Shown here piece by piece: positions 45,954-55,636 of a stretch of 64,000 bases of DNA. A program made the position numbers and the translations under genes. The stretch is from Solidesulfovibrio carbinolicus. Lineage in GTDB: Bacteria; Desulfobacterota; Desulfovibrionia; Desulfovibrionales; Desulfovibrionaceae. The notes below the pieces were generated by a model. The model saw only the letters and a program-made list of their open reading frames with translations, was not told where the DNA came from and made no database searches. Location of the stretch: NCBI RefSeq assembly GCF_004135975.1, contig NZ_CP026538.1:1922001-1986000 (forward strand), written 5' to 3'. Within the stretch, counting starts at the first letter, position 1. Every line of letters starts with the position of its first letter.

Positions 45954-48900
45954 GGGTCGCCTCCCTTGCGTGCGGCGTCAGGATCGCTTGTTCCAGGTCC
46001 ATCAGGAACCCCTGGGCCGGGCGGTCGTGGAAGATTCCCTGGCCGACGGCGTCCGGGCTGGCGCCGCGCAGGAAGATATACAAAACCCCGCCGAAGTGGA
46101 GATCGTAGTCGTAGCCGGGGCAGGTGGCGCGTAGGTGGCGATCGAGGGCCAGGCAGTAGAGGTGGTACTGGAGGAAATAGCGGTTTTCCGCCATGACCAC
46201 AGGCAGGCGTTCCGGGGCATGGTCCTGCGGCGGGAGGCGGTTCGACTTCCAGTCGAGCAGGTAATAGCGGCCGCCGTGGCAAAAGACGAGGTCCATGGAG
46301 CCGGTCAGAAAGCCCTGGCGGACGGACGGGCGCAATTTGGCGGCCCATGGGCTCCAGTCGTACGGGAAACTGTTCGCCCACTGGGCATAAATTCGGGCGA
46401 GGGTGGGGCCGTCCAGCCGGTCCAGGGGAAGCAGGAACTCCATCTCGGCAGCCGTATGGTCCCTGACGACATCAGCCAGGGTAAAGCCGTCCGGCAACGG
46501 TGCAAGGACCACCCGCTGGGCCAAGTCGGCCAGTTCCCCGGACAGGTCCCTGGACAGACCGTGACGGATCAGACAGTGGGCAGCCCAACGCTCGATGCCG
46601 AGACGCGCGTCAGGATCGGATGAGGCCGCAGCCTGAAAATCAAGCCGCTCGAAAAAGGTATGGAACATGATGCCGGGCACGGCTCCGGCCGGAAGCCGGT
46701 CGCGCCGGGCTGTGGCGAGGGTGGCGACGGTGGGGGTATTGGTCTCATCCCGCTCGAAAAGGGGCAGCCTTGACGCATCGGACGCGTTCCTGGACAGCGC
46801 AGTGAAGCTCGTGGTGCCGAACGATGGGTCGAGATGGCGGGTGAATTGTCTCGCTTCCAACGTGACAGGGTCTGGATTGTCGGCCGGGAGGCGTGTGTCC
46901 GAAGGTCGGGGCAGGGGCGCGATCTCTATGGAAGGGCAGTTCGAAGCCAGATCTTTCAACGCTCTGTCTACTGTCTCGGCTGTGGGTATTTTGCCTTCAT
47001 GGACAAGACGTCCAAGAGGTGTTCGCTTCACACTGCCAAACGCCCCCCAGGCAAGGTAACAACGGCATTTAGCCCGAGTCAGGGCCACATAGAAAAGGCG
47101 CATCCGCTCGGCCTCGAGTTCTTGCTCTATTCTCGCCCTCGTCGGTTCAGGAAGTTCCTTGGAAAGGTCCAGGGTAGGTATGTGACCCTTCATCGGATCG
47201 TGGTAGACGCTGCGATCGATCTCCTTTGGATCGCTCCAGGCGACGTAGGGGAGAAAGACGATCTCGAATTCGAGCCCCTTGCTCTTGTGCACGGTCATGA
47301 TCCGCACGGCCGGCGCGTCGGTCTCCAGGCGGATGAGCATCTCCCCCGCCTCGTCCTCGGCGTCGTTTGAACCGGATCGGATTGCCTCCAGCCAGGCGGC
47401 TAGATCCAGGACGCCAAGTCCCGTCTCGATCTCGCGTTGATGGAGCAGTTCGACGCACTGCAGGAGGTTGGTCATCCGCCGTTCCCCATCGGGTAGGCCA
47501 AGTAGGCGCTCTCGAACCTTTCCCCTGGAAAAAAGCACAGCGACGAAGGCCATGACGCCCTGTCCGGCCCAGATAGAATGGTACTCCGCAAACTGTTCGA
47601 GTAGTTCCTCACGCAGTGCGTCGTCGATGTCGAGCCGGTCCAGATCGGCGGCGGTCCACCCCAGAATGGCTGTGGACAGAGCCGCACGTCGCAGTCCCTC
47701 CCTGTCGTATGCGGCCACTGCGCGAAGCACGATGGCCAGTTCGTCGGCCTCAACGGACTCAAAGATTTTGTCGGTCTGTTGTCGAACACTTGGGATGCCT
47801 CGTGCCGCCAAGGCCTCCCTGATGATGCCCGCCTCCTTGTGGCTTTTGACTAATACGGCGAAATCTGAGGCAGCCAGGGGACGTTTTTGTCCGCTAGTGG
47901 CATCAGTAATGGTGGCTTTCCCCTGACTGGACAGGATGAGGAGTCGGACGATCTCTTCGGCCACAGCCAAGGCCACCGGCTGTTCAGCTTTCCCCTTGGC
48001 GACGTTTCCGCCGGGTTCGTCCCCAATATCTTCCGAGCGTATATGCCAGACGCGCAGGCACGCCGGACCTTCGTCGGCGACGGTCAACCGCTGTTTCGCA
48101 CCGGGGCGCGGACTGACGGGTTCAAAGGCGATTTCCCGGAAGACAAAGGGCTCCTTGGCGCCGAAGATCGCCTTCACGGCTGCAAGCATGCCGGGATCGC
48201 TGCGCCAGTTGACGTTCTGGGTCAGGATTTGGTCAGCGTTGTGGATAGCTTCCAGGTAGGCGAAGACGTCGGCTCCGCGAAAAGCGTAGATCGCCTGTTT
48301 GGGATCGCCGATGCAGTACAGGGCGTGCGGCGGTTCGGCAAAAAGCGTGTGAAAGATCTCGTATTGGAGCAGGTCCGTGTCCTGGAACTCGTCGATGAGG
48401 GCCGCCTTGAGGCCGGCACGGACTCTGTCGCGCAGGAGGCGGCCGCCGGGGCCGTGGAGGGCGGCGTGGGTTTCGTTTAAGAGATCGGAAAAGCCGAGTT
48501 GTCGACGTTCCGCCTTGTACCGTCGCAACGCATTGCCGAAACCGAGCCCGAATGCCCGCAGGAGCGCCACGCGTCGCAAGTCCAGGTGGCTGAGCAGGTT
48601 TTCCAGATGTGTAAAGAAGGGATGTGCGGGAGGGGGCGCCTTTTTTTTCAGGTTGGCGACCAGACTCGAGGCACAAAGACGGTCGATGTCCGCTGGAAGA
48701 AACAGTGGCGAAGTTCCATTTTCAAAGAACCTGTCCAGGGCCTCCTTCATGCCCGGCAGATCCTCCTCTCGTAAGTGATTTTTGAGCATGGTCCTGTTGT
48801 CCAGGCAGGAGCAGAATTCTTCCCGCAGGTCCTTCCACGCATCCCCGGCCTTAAAAAGCATCACTTCAAGATCTCGCGAAAAGCAGTCCCTGTCCGTGCA

Positions 48901-49533
48901 GTTTTCCGGAAGGTCGTCGGGCAGGATCCGCAGGCGGGGGTTCCGGATTCCCTTATCGAGCAGGCCGTGGAGTTTTTCCGTGAATGTTCCAGCCAGGCGC
49001 GCGGCCACGACGGCTTCACCTTCCTGGACATGGGCACGGTAAAAATCCTGGACAGCCTGCCGATGGCAGAGGGTCTCATCGGTAAGCATGGTGAAGCGAA
49101 AAAGTCCGCCGCACTCGAAGGCGCAGTCAGTGAGGATCCTTTTGCAGAAGGCGTGAATGGTGTGGATAGCGGCGAGATCGAAATCGAGCAACGCCTTTGA
49201 TGCACGCTCTCCGGCTAAACGGTGGCCTACGGAGCCAAGGAGTTGAGTCAGGAAGGGATCGCCGGGGGGAGCCGCCTTCGGATCGCAGGCCGCCAGCGCC
49301 TCCATAAGGCGGGCGCGGATGCGGGTCTTGAGTTCGGCGGTCGCGGCCTCAGTGAAGGTGACCACGAGCACCTCGTCCACGCCGAGTCCCTGTTCGAGGA
49401 CCAAGCGCAGAAATAGAGCCGCCAGGGCGTAGGTCTTTCCCGTACCCGCGCTGGCCTCGACCACGGTACGACACCCGGACAGGGGAACGCTCCCGAGATC
49501 AAGGGGTTTTCGAACCGGACCGGGGGATGTCAT
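45940..49533 (-). CDS. recB: RecB, exonuclease V beta subunit
   Basis: The 1197-residue RecB has an N-terminal UvrD-type helicase, with VEASAGTGKTYALAALFLRL (motif I), ALIDEFQDTDLLQYEIFHTL (motif II) and AEDEAGEMLIRLETDAPAVR then MTVHKSKGLEF (motif V). The C-terminal nuclease shows GSMDLVFCHGGRYYLLDWKS, with the catalytic Asp-Asp-x-Lys set, and the QYHLYCLALDRHLR helix. The ATG at 49533 overlaps the recC stop by four bases; the frame is open further upstream but that region is recC antisense. All catalytic residues appear intact. Confidence 0.93.
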   Translation of the reverse strand: MTSPGPVRKPLDLGSVPLSGCRTVVEASAGTGKTYALAALFLRLVLEQGLGVDEVLVVTFTEAATAELKTRIRARLMEALAACDPKAAPPGDPFLTQLLGSVGHRLAGERASKALLDFDLAAIHTIHAFCKRILTDCAFECGGLFRFTMLTDETLCHRQAVQDFYRAHVQEGEAVVAARLAGTFTEKLHGLLDKGIRNPRLRILPDDLPENCTDRDCFSRDLEVMLFKAGDAWKDLREEFCSCLDNRTMLKNHLREEDLPGMKEALDRFFENGTSPLFLPADIDRLCASSLVANLKKKAPPPAHPFFTHLENLLSHLDLRRVALLRAFGLGFGNALRRYKAERRQLGFSDLLNETHAALHGPGGRLLRDRVRAGLKAALIDEFQDTDLLQYEIFHTLFAEPPHALYCIGDPKQAIYAFRGADVFAYLEAIHNADQILTQNVNWRSDPGMLAAVKAIFGAKEPFVFREIAFEPVSPRPGAKQRLTVADEGPACLRVWHIRSEDIGDEPGGNVAKGKAEQPVALAVAEEIVRLLILSSQGKATITDATSGQKRPLAASDFAVLVKSHKEAGIIREALAARGIPSVRQQTDKIFESVEADELAIVLRAVAAYDREGLRRAALSTAILGWTAADLDRLDIDDALREELLEQFAEYHSIWAGQGVMAFVAVLFSRGKVRERLLGLPDGERRMTNLLQCVELLHQREIETGLGVLDLAAWLEAIRSGSNDAEDEAGEMLIRLETDAPAVRIMTVHKSKGLEFEIVFLPYVAWSDPKEIDRSVYHDPMKGHIPTLDLSKELPEPTRARIEQELEAERMRLFYVALTRAKCRCYLAWGAFGSVKRTPLGRLVHEGKIPTAETVDRALKDLASNCPSIEIAPLPRPSDTRLPADNPDPVTLEARQFTRHLDPSFGTTSFTALSRNASDASRLPLFERDETNTPTVATLATARRDRLPAGAVPGIMFHTFFERLDFQAAASSDPDARLGIERWAAHCLIRHGLSRDLSGELADLAQRVVLAPLPDGFTLADVVRDHTAAEMEFLLPLDRLDGPTLARIYAQWANSFPYDWSPWAAKLRPSVRQGFLTGSMDLVFCHGGRYYLLDWKSNRLPPQDHAPERLPVVMAENRYFLQYHLYCLALDRHLRATCPGYDYDLHFGGVLYIFLRGASPDAVGQGIFHDRPAQGFLMDLEQAILTPHAREATHASH

Positions 49534-52500
49534 TCTATTTTCTCCAGTTGGTTGAGGAGAGGGTCGAAGACCGCGCAGGCGATTTTCTGAAATTCCTTTT
49601 GCCGCAGGTGGGTCGCATCGGGAAAGCATTTGGCGAAATGGCGATCTGCTCCATCCCCCTCGATGTGCCGATATTCGTTGCCGTACCAAGCCTCTTCGGC
49701 CTTTTTCAAAGCCACTGCCGTGTCTTTCTTTTCCCGGTATGACTTGGCGAAGGCCTCGGAGGTCTTGGGGAAAAACGGCACCGGCTCCCGAGTCCCCCGC
49801 AGGAGAAGCGCGAGCAGGGTTTTGAGGACGCCTTCGGGATCCGTCGGGGAGGTGAGGCGGCATTGGCCCTTTGTACCAATCAAAAGCGTTTCGGGACGTC
49901 CGCAGGCGGAGGCATGGAGAAAGACATGGTCCAGCCATCCGCTCAGTTGATCCCGGGGGCGAATCGTTCCCGGACGCCACCGCAGGAGCCTGTCCGGGAG
50001 GACCCCCTGGACGGAGCCTTTAATCAGTATCGGTCCGGAAGGGAGTGTCACCTTGGTGGATGCGGTGAGGTTGGTGATAGCCATGCCGTCGCATGCGGCA
50101 TTGACGCACTCCATCAGGCCATGCGTCGTGTCCTGGATGTCGTGGAGCGTGAAGAGACCGGGCGCGCCGGGTGGAAGCCGGTTTGCCCTTTGCAGGTGGG
50201 CGCTGATGTCCTGGATTGGCGTTCCTGCGAAAAGGTCGTTCAGGACATCCTGGCAGCACAGGTAACGCTCCAGGCGGTTTAGACCGTCGAGGGGCTCCGT
50301 GGTCTCAAGCGTTCCGCCATCCTTTGGGAAACGAACTCCAAGGCGATTTTCGAGAAAGAACCTGCAAGGGTTTTCCAGGAAGCGACGCAGCAGATCGAGC
50401 CCGAGGGGGGCGGGCAGAAGGCCTGGCCGTTCATCGAGCGCGGCCGTGACAAAGGGTGTCCCCCCTTTGCCGCGTTCCCGGGCGCACTGGCAGTTCTCCG
50501 AGGAGTAGCTGAAAAAGCGCGGGTCACCATGGGGCCTGAAATAATCGCTGTGAAAGGATTGCAGTCGGTGAATCCGCAACAGTCGTTCGGACGGCCTGGG
50601 TTCGTCAGCGCTACGGCTGCGGCTGTCAATGCAATCCAGAAGTTCGCTGATTGCCACGCTCGGAGGAAGGGCGGCGTTCTCTTCCTGGGTACGGCCCCGG
50701 TAGGTCATGATGAAAATTTCCCGGGCGGAGAGGATGGCTTCGAGGAGGAGTCTGCGGTCGTCAGCCCGTTGCTCGGGGTCTCCGGGTTGCGGGCGGGCCT
50801 GCATGAGGTCAAAGCCCGGCCGACGATTGCGACCCGGAAAGGCACCGTCATCAAGTCCAATAACGGCCACGACCTTGAACGGTACCCCTCGCAAAGCCTG
50901 CATGTCGGAAAAGGTGACCGCCCCGGAAAAGAGTCCGGTGGAAGAGCCACCTTCATCCAGGCGCTCCCGCAACGCTTCCGTCACCGTCTGCAGGTCCAGA
51001 CGCGTGGCACAGCCGGCGCGTTCGGCCTCGTAGGCCATGGCGGCCAGTGTCTGTTCCACGAGCTGGCCGGACTCGGCTTCCGGCCCGGCGAACATGTTCT
51101 CTAGAAGCGAGCAGAGGCGGATGTGCCACTGTGTCATGGAGGCCGGCTCGTCGAGAGGCGCGAGCACCGCGACCAGAGTGGAGAAAAATTCCAGAAAACG
51201 CCCCAGGATGGCGGCCCCGGTTCCCTCGGCCATCTCCAGCGGCGCCACCCCCTGGCAAAGACGGTGACCGTCCTCCGGCAAGGCATGGCCGAGGATCAGG
51301 CGGGCGGCGGCGGAAGACCAAGTGAAATCATCCAGGGACGGCAGGCCGAGTTCCGTTTTGTGGGCGGCGTCGATGGCCCAGCGCGCGCCGGCCTCGGTAA
51401 ACCAGTCGCTCACTAAGGTCCGGTCGCGTGCCGCAAGCCCGAACCGGGCTCGGATGGCTTCACATTCGAGAAGGGACAAGACGCTCGCTAGGCTGAACCG
51501 TTCGAGTGGGATGGCAAGGAGACGGAACAGGGTTTCGATGACCGGTTCCGGCTCGGACCTGCCCGGGGCGACAATCCGAAACGGCACCCGACGGTCGCGG
51601 GGCGTTGCGGATTCAAACACGGCGCGTACGTAGCCGCTTCGGGACGCAGGGTCAGGCATCATCACCACGATGTCCCGTGGATCGATGTCCGGACGGCGCT
51701 GCAGGATGTCCAGAAGGACATCCTGCAGGACTTCCAGTTCACGTACCGGACCATGGCAGCAGTGGACCTGGACCGAATGCGCATCGCTTCGAAGAGCTTC
51801 CCGCCACTTGTCGGACGGGGCGACGGTCCCAAAAAGGTCTTGGTGCAGGAGGTCGAGGATCCGGTCGCCGGTGGGAGGGCTGTAACACGTCTCACGGTGC
51901 GTGGCGGACGCGACGAGACGGGCCCGGTAATTCGCTCCCGCCTCATTCCAGGCGAGGGAGGTCTCACGTGAGGTGTCACCGGAAGCCTCATCGGGCAGGT
52001 CGGCGGAAGGGGCGGGCTCCAAGAGATAAAAGGTGATGGGCACGTGGCGGGCGATTTCTGTGAAGATGTCGGTGTAGAAACGCGGCAGCGAGGCCACGGC
52101 GAAAAAGGCGATCGTCTCGGGAAGGGCCTTTGCCGCTTCGTTGCCAGCAAGGGACTGGAAAAACCGCTCGCGCGCCCGGACGCGGTGGCAGTTCCCTTCC
52201 CGCCAGATGACCTGCCATAGCAGGGCCTGCCAGGCTTCATGGGGAACGGTGTTGTCCGGGTGTCCATCTTCCCAGGCCTGGACCATGTCCGGCCGGAAGA
52301 TGAGGTACCGGTCAAAGGTCCGGGCGATCTCCCGGGCAAGTTGCCAAGCCTTGAGCGGCGAGCCGTCCCCGAGATAGCGGCGGACCGGTTCGAAGGCTGC
52401 GACGGAAGGATCGCGCACGGCCGGCGTTTCAAGCGCCGCAAGGATGCGCCAGGTCATGGCCGCCTGGGAGGAGTCGTCCTCCTTGGGAAGATCCGGAACA

Positions 52501-52730
52501 AGCCTGGAAAAGAGACGGTAGGCCAGGGTAACCGGAAAGGGGAATTCCATGCCGCAGCAGACGCCGTGACGGCGGGCCATCTCCATGCGGAGATGCCGTT
52601 CCATGCCTCGGTTTTGCACCACGACCAGCCGCTTGGCGAAAGGGTCGGCCGGGGGCGGCGTATCGCGCAGGAACGTATCGACCAGGGTTTCCAGTCTATT
52701 GCCGGCGATGACGGTCAGGTTCACAGGCAT
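49530..52730 (-). CDS. recC: RecC, exonuclease V gamma subunit
   Basis: The 1066-residue RecC is the inactive-helicase, Chi-recognition subunit. It starts MPVNLTVIAGNRLETLVDTF and shows VVVQNRGMERHLRMEMARRH and FPFPVTLAYRLFSRL, the usual N-terminal signature. Later VHCCHGPVRELEVLQDVLLD, then GVPFKVVAVIGLDDGAFPGR and the C-terminal ENPCRFFLENRLGV segments match RecC. It is the first gene of the operon; the start at 52730 replaces a longer frame to 52814. The 230 bases upstream hold only a doubtful 27-codon frame, so the promoter lies there. Confidence 0.9.
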   Translation of the reverse strand: MPVNLTVIAGNRLETLVDTFLRDTPPPADPFAKRLVVVQNRGMERHLRMEMARRHGVCCGMEFPFPVTLAYRLFSRLVPDLPKEDDSSQAAMTWRILAALETPAVRDPSVAAFEPVRRYLGDGSPLKAWQLAREIARTFDRYLIFRPDMVQAWEDGHPDNTVPHEAWQALLWQVIWREGNCHRVRARERFFQSLAGNEAAKALPETIAFFAVASLPRFYTDIFTEIARHVPITFYLLEPAPSADLPDEASGDTSRETSLAWNEAGANYRARLVASATHRETCYSPPTGDRILDLLHQDLFGTVAPSDKWREALRSDAHSVQVHCCHGPVRELEVLQDVLLDILQRRPDIDPRDIVVMMPDPASRSGYVRAVFESATPRDRRVPFRIVAPGRSEPEPVIETLFRLLAIPLERFSLASVLSLLECEAIRARFGLAARDRTLVSDWFTEAGARWAIDAAHKTELGLPSLDDFTWSSAAARLILGHALPEDGHRLCQGVAPLEMAEGTGAAILGRFLEFFSTLVAVLAPLDEPASMTQWHIRLCSLLENMFAGPEAESGQLVEQTLAAMAYEAERAGCATRLDLQTVTEALRERLDEGGSSTGLFSGAVTFSDMQALRGVPFKVVAVIGLDDGAFPGRNRRPGFDLMQARPQPGDPEQRADDRRLLLEAILSAREIFIMTYRGRTQEENAALPPSVAISELLDCIDSRSRSADEPRPSERLLRIHRLQSFHSDYFRPHGDPRFFSYSSENCQCARERGKGGTPFVTAALDERPGLLPAPLGLDLLRRFLENPCRFFLENRLGVRFPKDGGTLETTEPLDGLNRLERYLCCQDVLNDLFAGTPIQDISAHLQRANRLPPGAPGLFTLHDIQDTTHGLMECVNAACDGMAITNLTASTKVTLPSGPILIKGSVQGVLPDRLLRWRPGTIRPRDQLSGWLDHVFLHASACGRPETLLIGTKGQCRLTSPTDPEGVLKTLLALLLRGTREPVPFFPKTSEAFAKSYREKKDTAVALKKAEEAWYGNEYRHIEGDGADRHFAKCFPDATHLRQKEFQKIACAVFDPLLNQLEKIE

Positions 52731-52957
52731 CTCCACGGTATTTAGGGACAAGAGGTCCTTGATCCGGACAGACCCTTTTGGGATGCAAGGCCGACGGCGC
52801 GGGCGAACCATCACATGTGGCCGAAGCAGCCCGTGAGGCGAGCGTCAGTCCTTGATTTTCTTGATCTTAAGCCGCTTGTTTTTCCATGACAAGCCTTGAC
52901 CAGGGTATACTTGGCCTTGCTGATGCATGCTTTTTCATTTTCCCTTCCCGGCGAACC

Positions 52958-54217
52958 TCACGGAAGGAAAGGCCTATGAAAGTCCGTTGGTGGCGTGGCT
53001 AGGGATTGACTCTCTTGTATCTTGTCTTTCATTCGCATATTGGACGCATTTTTCATCCAGAACCGAACTCTGGCCGCCGTTTCAACGGAAGGTTTTGCAT
53101 TACAGGCCAATTTGAGTTGATTGATACGGCATTTTCCGTCAGGCAAAATCTTGATCTCCAGGGTCGCCCGCTCTGGGGAAAGAACTTTATAAATATAACA
53201 AGTGCCACTGAAAATCATATCCATGTAGCTCGCTACGCAGTGATGCATGGAGGATCCTTCGTCGAGAAGTTCCCCAACGCTGGTAATGGGCTGGATGTCG
53301 AGGTCGCCCGATAGGGGAGGACAGGGAAATGGCTTCTGGTATCGGGCCTCGACCGCGACAGTCCGCTGGCGATTCAACCTAGCGGTCAAAACATCATGCA
53401 GTCGACGCAGTTCCGTATTATTGCGAAGCCGTTTCAGACGTTCGCTCGGATCTGGCAGTCCCAACGCGTTTGCAAGACGATTCACATCCGCAGTCAGCCG
53501 ATTCCACTCCTGGAGCCGGTGGCGGGCCACCGAGACTTCCGAGGTCTGCACGAGAGATCTGAGGCTTTGGTACTCAAGCCAGTTGCTCCGTCGAGTCAGG
53601 ATCTTGAGGATCTGCCAGTTCAAGGCATTGAAGTGCCTGAGTTCGAACCATCCCCTGTCACCGAACAGAAGACGCAGGCACTCGAGGTCAAACAAGCTGA
53701 ATTCCAGATGATCCAGCTTTCCAAGGCAGTGCAGCAGGGATTTCGAAGAATCTCCGAGGGCACGTCCCAAGATTTTACTACGCTGCATTCCTGTCAGTTC
53801 GAAAACCAGTTCCGGAGTGGAACAGTCGCCCATGCATTCAGGTAAGAGCCAGAAGACGACAGGAGAGCTTGCGGCCAGTTCTTGGGCTTTCGGATTGATG
53901 CTCAGGATACGCAGCAGGCGGAGTTGGTTAACCGAAAATGGTCGGACCACGTCTTTGGCCCACTGCGGAATTTTTTCGCAAAAGTGCTGCATCGGGTGAT
54001 CGTGAGGCAGGGAGTCCATCGCATCAGAAACAAAGGAATAATCTAGGGCCGTGTCATCTTGGACCCAGCCATGCCCCTCCATTCGTTCGAGGCGCAGGTG
54101 TCCTTCCCAGGACGCGAGACGGATCAGGCCGTAATCGAAGCCGTAAATCTCGCGCAGGTCTATGAGCAGGGAGCCAGTCTCTCGCTCCAAGGAACAAAAC
54201 TCTTGTCCGATGATCAT
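52958..54217 (-). CDS. PcfJ-like protein
   Basis: The 419-residue protein has a C-terminal PcfJ-like domain: SVGELLDEGSSMHHCVASYM, then SGTCYIYKVLSPERATLEIK and CRINQLKLACNAKPS. PcfJ-like proteins are found on conjugative elements and in defence neighbourhoods; their reaction is unknown. The N-terminal 250 residues are helical and specific. The ATG at 54217 follows GGGAGA. The frame continues upstream into the IS256 element, but that part is antisense to the transposase. The IS256 end lies 43 bases before the start, so the original promoter has probably been displaced. Confidence 0.75.
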   Translation of the reverse strand: MIIGQEFCSLERETGSLLIDLREIYGFDYGLIRLASWEGHLRLERMEGHGWVQDDTALDYSFVSDAMDSLPHDHPMQHFCEKIPQWAKDVVRPFSVNQLRLLRILSINPKAQELAASSPVVFWLLPECMGDCSTPELVFELTGMQRSKILGRALGDSSKSLLHCLGKLDHLEFSLFDLECLRLLFGDRGWFELRHFNALNWQILKILTRRSNWLEYQSLRSLVQTSEVSVARHRLQEWNRLTADVNRLANALGLPDPSERLKRLRNNTELRRLHDVLTARLNRQRTVAVEARYQKPFPCPPLSGDLDIQPITSVGELLDEGSSMHHCVASYMDMIFSGTCYIYKVLSPERATLEIKILPDGKCRINQLKLACNAKPSVETAARVRFWMKNASNMRMKDKIQESQSLATPPTDFHRPFLP

Positions 54218-54260
54218 TGGTTTCTCCCAGGGCAAAGAAGATGGGGTCACGTCCGTCAAC

Positions 54261-55636
54261 GTGGTGTAAATTCCGGTGTGCTTGAGGTGGCAATCGGTCA
54301 GGCTGCCCTGGGTGGAATTTGGGCTGGCTGCGCCTCGTTGTGTTGGGTGTTGAGTTCGGCCATGGCCTCGACCTGCATGTAGCGGCTTTGCAGCTGCCAC
54401 TCGTCGTTTTGCTCCAGCAAGATGGCCCCGATGAGCCGGATGATGGACTGCTCGTTGGGGAAGATGCCGACCACGTCCGCTCGCCGCTTCACCTCTTTGT
54501 TCAGCCTTTCCAGCGGATTGGTGCTGTGCAGCTTGACCCGGTGCTGTGCCGGGAAGGTCATGTAGGCCAGCACGTCGTGCTCGGTTTCGTCCATGAAACT
54601 GGCGAGTTTTGGCCATTTGCCGCGAAGCTGGTCAGCGACATGCCGCCAGGTCTGACTGGCGCTGGCCGCGTCTGGCTGCAAAAAGGCCTGCCGGAGGGCG
54701 GCGGAAACCATGGCGTGCTGCGATTTAGGGACGCGAGCCAAAGCGTTTCGCATCCAGTGAACCCGGCAGTGCTGCCATGTGGCCCCGAATGTCTTGGCGA
54801 TGGCGGCCTTGAGGCCTTCATGAGCGTCGGAGACGACAAGCTTCACGCCGGCAAGTCCCCGACGAAGAAGGCCTTTGAGGAAAAAAGACCAAAACGGCTC
54901 GGCTTCGCTGGGGCCGATGTGCAGCCCCACGATTTCCCGGCGGCCTTCGGTGTTCGCCGCCACGGCGATTATGGCGGCGACGCTGACCACCCGGCCGCCC
55001 TCGCGCTGCTTGAGGTAGGTCGCTTCCAGCCACAAGTAGGGCCACTCTCCCGTAAGCGGCCGAGAAAGAAAGGCATGGACCCGTTCATCGATGTCCTTGC
55101 ACAGCTTGGACACCTGGGACTTTGAGATGCCGGAAAGGCCCATGGCTTGGACAAGATCATCCACGCGCCGCGTCGATATGCCGCCGATCCAGGCCTCCTG
55201 GATGACGGCCACCAAGGCGCGCTCACTGGTCTTGCGCGGCTCCAGGAAGGGCGGAAAGTAGCTGCCCTGGCGCAGCTTGGGGATGCGTAGCTGCAGGGAG
55301 CCGACGCGGGTATCAAGGCTGCGGTCCCGGTAGCCGTTGCGGTAACTGACCCGCTCGGCGCTTCGTTCGTGGCGGCTGGCCCCGATGAGGCCATCCACAT
55401 CGGCCTCCATGAGAAGTTGCTGGACCGCTTCCGCCAGGGAACGGAGAAAATCGCCGCCGTCGGCCTTTTGCATCAGCTCGATTAATGCCATGCTGTCCTC
55501 GGCCATCGTGGTCTCCTTTGGTTGCAGGTGCGGCTTCGCAACTTCACCTTACAGCCAATTGACCCGATGGCCACCTCGCCCATCCCGTCCAGGCTGGAGC
55601 TACCACCGGCCTGGACGACTCCAGAATTTACACCAC
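54261..55636. mobile_element. IS256-family insertion sequence
   Basis: The ends GTGGTGTAAATTC at 54261 and its complement GAATTTACACCAC at 55636 are inverted repeats; further positions match imperfectly, for example CCGG/CTGG. The element of about 1376 bases carries one transposase gene on the minus strand. I could not find matching 8-base target duplications next to the ends, so deletion or recombination at one side is possible. It separates the PcfJ-like gene from its former upstream region. Confidence 0.8.
54298..55506 (-). CDS. IS256-family transposase
   Basis: The 402-residue mutator-type transposase shows SYRNGYRDRSLDTRVGSLQL, LRIPKLRQGSYFPPFLEPR, then WPYLWLEATYLKQREGGRVV (first Asp position replaced by Glu in LEATY), the middle VVSDAHEGLKAAIAKTFGAT with a catalytic Asp, and the C-terminal STNPLERLNKEVKRRADVVG. 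Usually the first motif is LDATY; the Glu in place of Asp may lower activity. The gene is full length. The start MAEDSMALIELMQKADGGDF at 55506 is preceded by GGAGACC. Confidence 0.88.
   Translation of the reverse strand: MAEDSMALIELMQKADGGDFLRSLAEAVQQLLMEADVDGLIGASRHERSAERVSYRNGYRDRSLDTRVGSLQLRIPKLRQGSYFPPFLEPRKTSERALVAVIQEAWIGGISTRRVDDLVQAMGLSGISKSQVSKLCKDIDERVHAFLSRPLTGEWPYLWLEATYLKQREGGRVVSVAAIIAVAANTEGRREIVGLHIGPSEAEPFWSFFLKGLLRRGLAGVKLVVSDAHEGLKAAIAKTFGATWQHCRVHWMRNALARVPKSQHAMVSAALRQAFLQPDAASASQTWRHVADQLRGKWPKLASFMDETEHDVLAYMTFPAQHRVKLHSTNPLERLNKEVKRRADVVGIFPNEQSIIRLIGAILLEQNDEWQLQSRYMQVEAMAELNTQHNEAQPAQIPPRAA

Noticed and set aside
49534-49980. N-terminal extension of RecB
   Set aside because: The region lies inside recC on another frame and is not RecB-like. 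ATG at 49533 overlaps the recC stop as expected.
52845-52928. 27-codon basic minus-strand frame upstream of recC
   Set aside because: It could be a leader peptide (MHQQGQVYPGQGLSWKNKRL), but there is no good ribosome site and no evidence of conservation.
54218-54616. N-terminal 133-residue extension of the PcfJ-like protein
   Set aside because: It is antisense to the IS256 transposase and Arg/Ala/His-rich. The conserved protein starts at 54217 with its own ribosome site.
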